64,000 nucleotides of DNA from Thiocapsa bogorovii (GTDB taxonomy: Bacteria; Pseudomonadota; Gammaproteobacteria; Chromatiales; Chromatiaceae). The translations under genes and the position numbers were made by a program. Below the pieces are notes generated by a model. It was not told the origin of the DNA. It was given only the letters and a program-made list of their open reading frames with translations, and ran no database searches. The DNA lies in NCBI RefSeq assembly GCF_021228795.1, contig NZ_CP089309.1, positions 1,116,001 to 1,180,000 of the forward strand, written 5' to 3'. Positions 61,694 through 64,000 of the stretch are shown here, one piece after another; the first letter of the stretch is position 1, and every line of letters begins with the position of its first letter.

Positions 61694-62196
61694 GTGACGC
61701 GGCGTTCCGCGTCGTGGCACTCGAGGCCGTCTACGAGCGCACCAGCTTCAACAGCGGCTCGGTGTCGCTGGACCGCTATTTCCGCGACCAGGTCACGCAG
61801 GACATTCGGCGCCGGGTGAGCGCTTGCTTCGTGGCCGTGGCTGCGGAGCAGCGCATCGCCGGCTACTACACCCTAGCATCGTCGAGCATGCTGCTGACCG
61901 AACTTCCTGCCGCCATGGCCAAGAAGTTGCCACGCTACCCCTTGGTACCGGCCGTGCGCATGGGGCGTCTGGCAGTGGACCTGGTATTCCGCGGCCGGGG
62001 TCTTGGCGCTGCGCTGTTGGTCGATGCACTTGACCGTGCCGCGCGATCGGAGATCGCCGCTTTTAGCCTTGTGGTCGATGCAAAGGATGAATCAGCGGTA
62101 GCCTTCTACCGGCATCACGGATTCATCGCCTTGCCGGACTCGCCGCTGACGCTCTTTCTGCCGTTGGCGACGTTACGCCAATCCCCCCATGCCTGA
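61690..62196 (+). CDS. tacT: GNAT toxin (TacT-like)
   Basis: A 168-residue acetyltransferase toxin. GSVSLDRYFRDQVTQDIRRRVSACFVA, AGYYTLASSSMLLTELP and RMGRLAVDLVFRGRGLGAALL are the TacT/DUF1778-partner pattern, the latter being the acetyl-CoA loop (RGRGLG). DAKDESAVAFYRHHGF is the conserved end, holding the catalytic Tyr region. Known relatives acetylate the amino group of charged tRNA and stop translation. It starts with a GTG at 61690, whose first bases overlap the antitoxin stop (GAGTGA). No damage is seen. Confidence 0.94.
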   Translation: MSDAAFRVVALEAVYERTSFNSGSVSLDRYFRDQVTQDIRRRVSACFVAVAAEQRIAGYYTLASSSMLLTELPAAMAKKLPRYPLVPAVRMGRLAVDLVFRGRGLGAALLVDALDRAARSEIAAFSLVVDAKDESAVAFYRHHGFIALPDSPLTLFLPLATLRQSPHA

Positions 62197-62472
62197 CGGA
62201 CGCCTCCTTGTTGGCATCAAGCCAGCTGTGCAACGTCGCAAGTTCCAATTTCGCCTGGTGGCCATCAATGCGAGAGTTCGCCACCATTGGATAGAAAATT
62301 GACGAGGGCAGACAGGATGGCAGCCCCGGCCGCTCGCAGTCTCTCCGCCGAGGAGCACCAAGCCCGTCGCATTCGTGCGGCAGCCCATGGCCGTCAGTGC
62401 CCCTCTCGGCAGAGGGCAACAGAAACCTTTCCCTGACATTGCCGGCCCGGACCGAGGCGTAGAGCGCTCTCG
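62197..62472. other. Gene-free stretch between the TacAT-like module and the thioredoxin gene
   Basis: About 275 bases. Minus-strand frames such as one carrying KLELATLHSWLDANKEASV lack family matches that I know, and I could not support any gene or RNA here. Confidence 0.4.
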
Positions 62473-63507
62473 TCAGGGCTGCATCCGCTCGAGCGCCTTC
62501 GAACGGGCGAACCGCTGATAGGTCCACTGCTTCTCGTAGGCGCGCTCCAGGGTGTACATGAGCGCGTTCGTCATGCGTTGGCTCAGGACCAGGGCATCGG
62601 TCCGCAGGACCTCCCGGCCGTTCTCGTCGAAAAAGAGTAACGCCGGGAGACGCGACATCCCGGTGACCGCATACCAGTCAGCCGACGTGGTCCGCGTGCC
62701 GTCGGGCCCAATGACAGGCGTTTCGGTATCGCGAGCATCGAGACGCACCACCTCGAAGTCCGCCATCAACTTGCGCACCTCGGGCAACGTCAAGACATCG
62801 GTGTGAAAGGAGGCGCAATCAGCACAGCCGTCGGTTTCGAAGATCACCAGTAACGGCCGTTGGGCGGGGATGCGGCTGCGATCCAGTGCAAAGGGAGGCG
62901 CGCTGAAGAGCGGGTCGGTTGCCATACGGTATGGCGCCGCTGCTGGCTCGGACGAAGTCGCTTGAAGGGCAAGGTAGTCGCGAAAGGATTCCTGCCGATA
63001 GCGGCCGCCCATGAGATAGTCCAACAGCTTACTGAACCGCTCGGAATCGTGATAGCCGACTCCGCGATAAAGCAGCTCGCCGCCCTCGCCGAAGAACAGC
63101 AGGGTGGGTGCGAAGCCTGCACCCTCACGCTCGGCGAAGTCCTTGACCCGCAGCTCGGTCCCGTCCGGGGCGATCATCTCCGCGTCGCTGAAGATTTCAA
63201 GACCGACGGCGTCGAAGCCGGATCTCACGGTTTCGGCAATCGCATCGTCTTCCAAGGTCCTCCGGATGAATTCCGCGCAGTAGGAGCAGCCCTCGGTCGT
63301 GAACAGCACCATGAGACCTCGCTTTCCCTCGGCCTGGGCCTCTGCAAGATCTTCGCGCAGATCCAGGAAGCTGTCCTCGAACCAATCCGGATAGTCGATG
63401 TGGCTCAGGACCCTATCTTCGAAGTCCGCTGCAGATCCCGCCGAAAGACCGGCGAGCCAGAGGAGGATGGCCAAGAGGGCGCGGCGGGGCATGGTAACAA
63501 TCATCAT
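62473..63507 (-). CDS. Exported protein with two thioredoxin-like domains (SoxW-like)
   Basis: A 344-residue protein with a signal peptide (MPRRALLAILLWLAGLSAGSAA). The first thioredoxin-like domain has the redox pair in GCSYC (Cys74, Cys77), and the second GCADC (Cys228, Cys231). Each is followed by a cis-Pro-like region (FAPTLLFF and RLPALLFF). It probably works in the periplasm as a disulfide reductant or carrier. Its place after soxZ suggests it keeps the Sox carrier or enzymes reduced, as SoxW does; that is inference. The start lies among Met codons at 63507, 63504 and 63492. Confidence 0.88.
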   Translation of the reverse strand: MMIVTMPRRALLAILLWLAGLSAGSAADFEDRVLSHIDYPDWFEDSFLDLREDLAEAQAEGKRGLMVLFTTEGCSYCAEFIRRTLEDDAIAETVRSGFDAVGLEIFSDAEMIAPDGTELRVKDFAEREGAGFAPTLLFFGEGGELLYRGVGYHDSERFSKLLDYLMGGRYRQESFRDYLALQATSSEPAAAPYRMATDPLFSAPPFALDRSRIPAQRPLLVIFETDGCADCASFHTDVLTLPEVRKLMADFEVVRLDARDTETPVIGPDGTRTTSADWYAVTGMSRLPALLFFDENGREVLRTDALVLSQRMTNALMYTLERAYEKQWTYQRFARSKALERMQP

Positions 63508-63665
63508 TGCTGTCCGAAATCGTTGATTTCCGGTCAGTATAGGCGCCACGCGCTCGGTTTCATCCTGCGTCGGAAAACCGTCGTCGAACCGTCGTATTCC
63601 GGCGTCCCTCGTTTCCGCATCGGTGATGGCCAGGGGATCTAAGCTGTCGGACCGGCCGGTTGCGA

Positions 63666-63983
63666 TCAAGTGACGACGGTCTCGAGCACCCCCGTCATCT
63701 GCTGGTTGTCCGTCCAGCGAACGGTCAAGGTATCGCCCGTCGCCCCCTGTTTGACGACGTAGGACAGGAAGGGATTTGCCGAGATGCCCCAGCCCCAGTC
63801 GAGGGCGAGCACCGGCTTACCGTTGTGCTCACAGACCACCTCGCGGATGAAATGGCGCGGGATGAGCTCGCCGGTGGCGGGATCCTTGCGGCTTCCGGTT
63901 TCCATGGGGTGGTTCAAGATCACCTTGACCAGGATCGCGCCGTCCTTGAGTTTTGCTCGAATCTTGCCGAGATCAGCACTCAT
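63666..63983 (-). CDS. soxZ: Thiosulfate carrier subunit SoxZ
   Basis: A 105-residue protein that pairs with SoxY to carry the sulfur intermediate during thiosulfate oxidation in the periplasm. IRAKLKDGAILVKVILNHPMETGSRKDPATGELIPRHFIREV and NPFLSYVVKQGATGDTLTVRWTDN are distinctive for SoxZ. It has no signal peptide, as expected, because it rides out with SoxY through Tat. SoxY should lie just beyond the right end of the window. A gap of about 160 bases separates it from the SoxW-like gene, in the same direction. Confidence 0.96.
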   Translation of the reverse strand: MSADLGKIRAKLKDGAILVKVILNHPMETGSRKDPATGELIPRHFIREVVCEHNGKPVLALDWGWGISANPFLSYVVKQGATGDTLTVRWTDNQQMTGVLETVVT

Positions 63984-64000
63984 GACTGTCTGCCTCCATC

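Noticed and set aside
62123-62527. Minus-strand 134-residue frame after the TacT-like gene
   Set aside because: No motifs, overlaps two supported genes, and composition fits random GC-rich sequence.

Overview
The window is GC-rich bacterial DNA. A SoxZ gene (63666-63983) beside a two-domain thioredoxin, an exported DsrE-like protein, an SbtA/SbtB bicarbonate-uptake pair and the general gene style point to a sulfur-oxidising gammaproteobacterium. A purple sulfur bacterium of the Chromatiaceae is my best guess; that is inference, since no rRNA or phylogenetic marker is present.

Layout: 1-3.5 kb holds the end of a GGDEF protein, then a reverse-strand pair of a GNAT acetyltransferase and an unusual LysM/FimV-like + ClC fusion. 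3.5-16.2 kb is a complete type I-E CRISPR-Cas locus: cas3-cse1-cse2-cas7e-cas5e-cas6e, a decayed hicA plus intact hicB, cas1-cas2, a 93-nt leader and an array of 52 repeats with 51 spacers. An orphan ribbon-helix-helix antitoxin follows. 16.7-29.4 kb is mainly housekeeping: a secreted helical-barrel protein, FmdB-type zinc ribbon, GcvR-like ACT protein, PrxQ/BCP peroxiredoxin, PIN-PhoH ATPase, DsrE-like pair, and a two-gene glycogen debranching/glucosidase operon. 29.4-31.6 kb is a small island bounded by two imperfect direct repeats, holding a serine-hydrolase-fold protein that lacks its catalytic residues.

31.8-37.2 kb carries a conserved-looking unknown protein, SbtB/SbtA and a SulP transporter with an internal insertion, a plausible inorganic-carbon uptake neighbourhood. 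37.2-41.6 kb is worn ground: dispersed repeats, an internally deleted IS1380-family element, a broken histidine kinase, a CPBP protease and a 5'-truncated metallo-beta-lactamase-fold gene. 41.6-55.8 kb holds a very large alpha-2-macroglobulin, an SLT lipoprotein, alanine dehydrogenase, a folate-biopterin-type transporter, a Uma2 nuclease and two flavoproteins.

55.8-62.2 kb is a mobile/toxin-antitoxin zone. Two different IS1380-family elements, each with target-site duplications, have split a DUF2293 gene and a PIN toxin gene; removing each element in silico restores the reading frame. An AbrB antitoxin, a truncated RND pump gene and an intact TacA/TacT-like module lie beside them. The window ends in a sox-related segment (thioredoxin-fold protein, soxZ).
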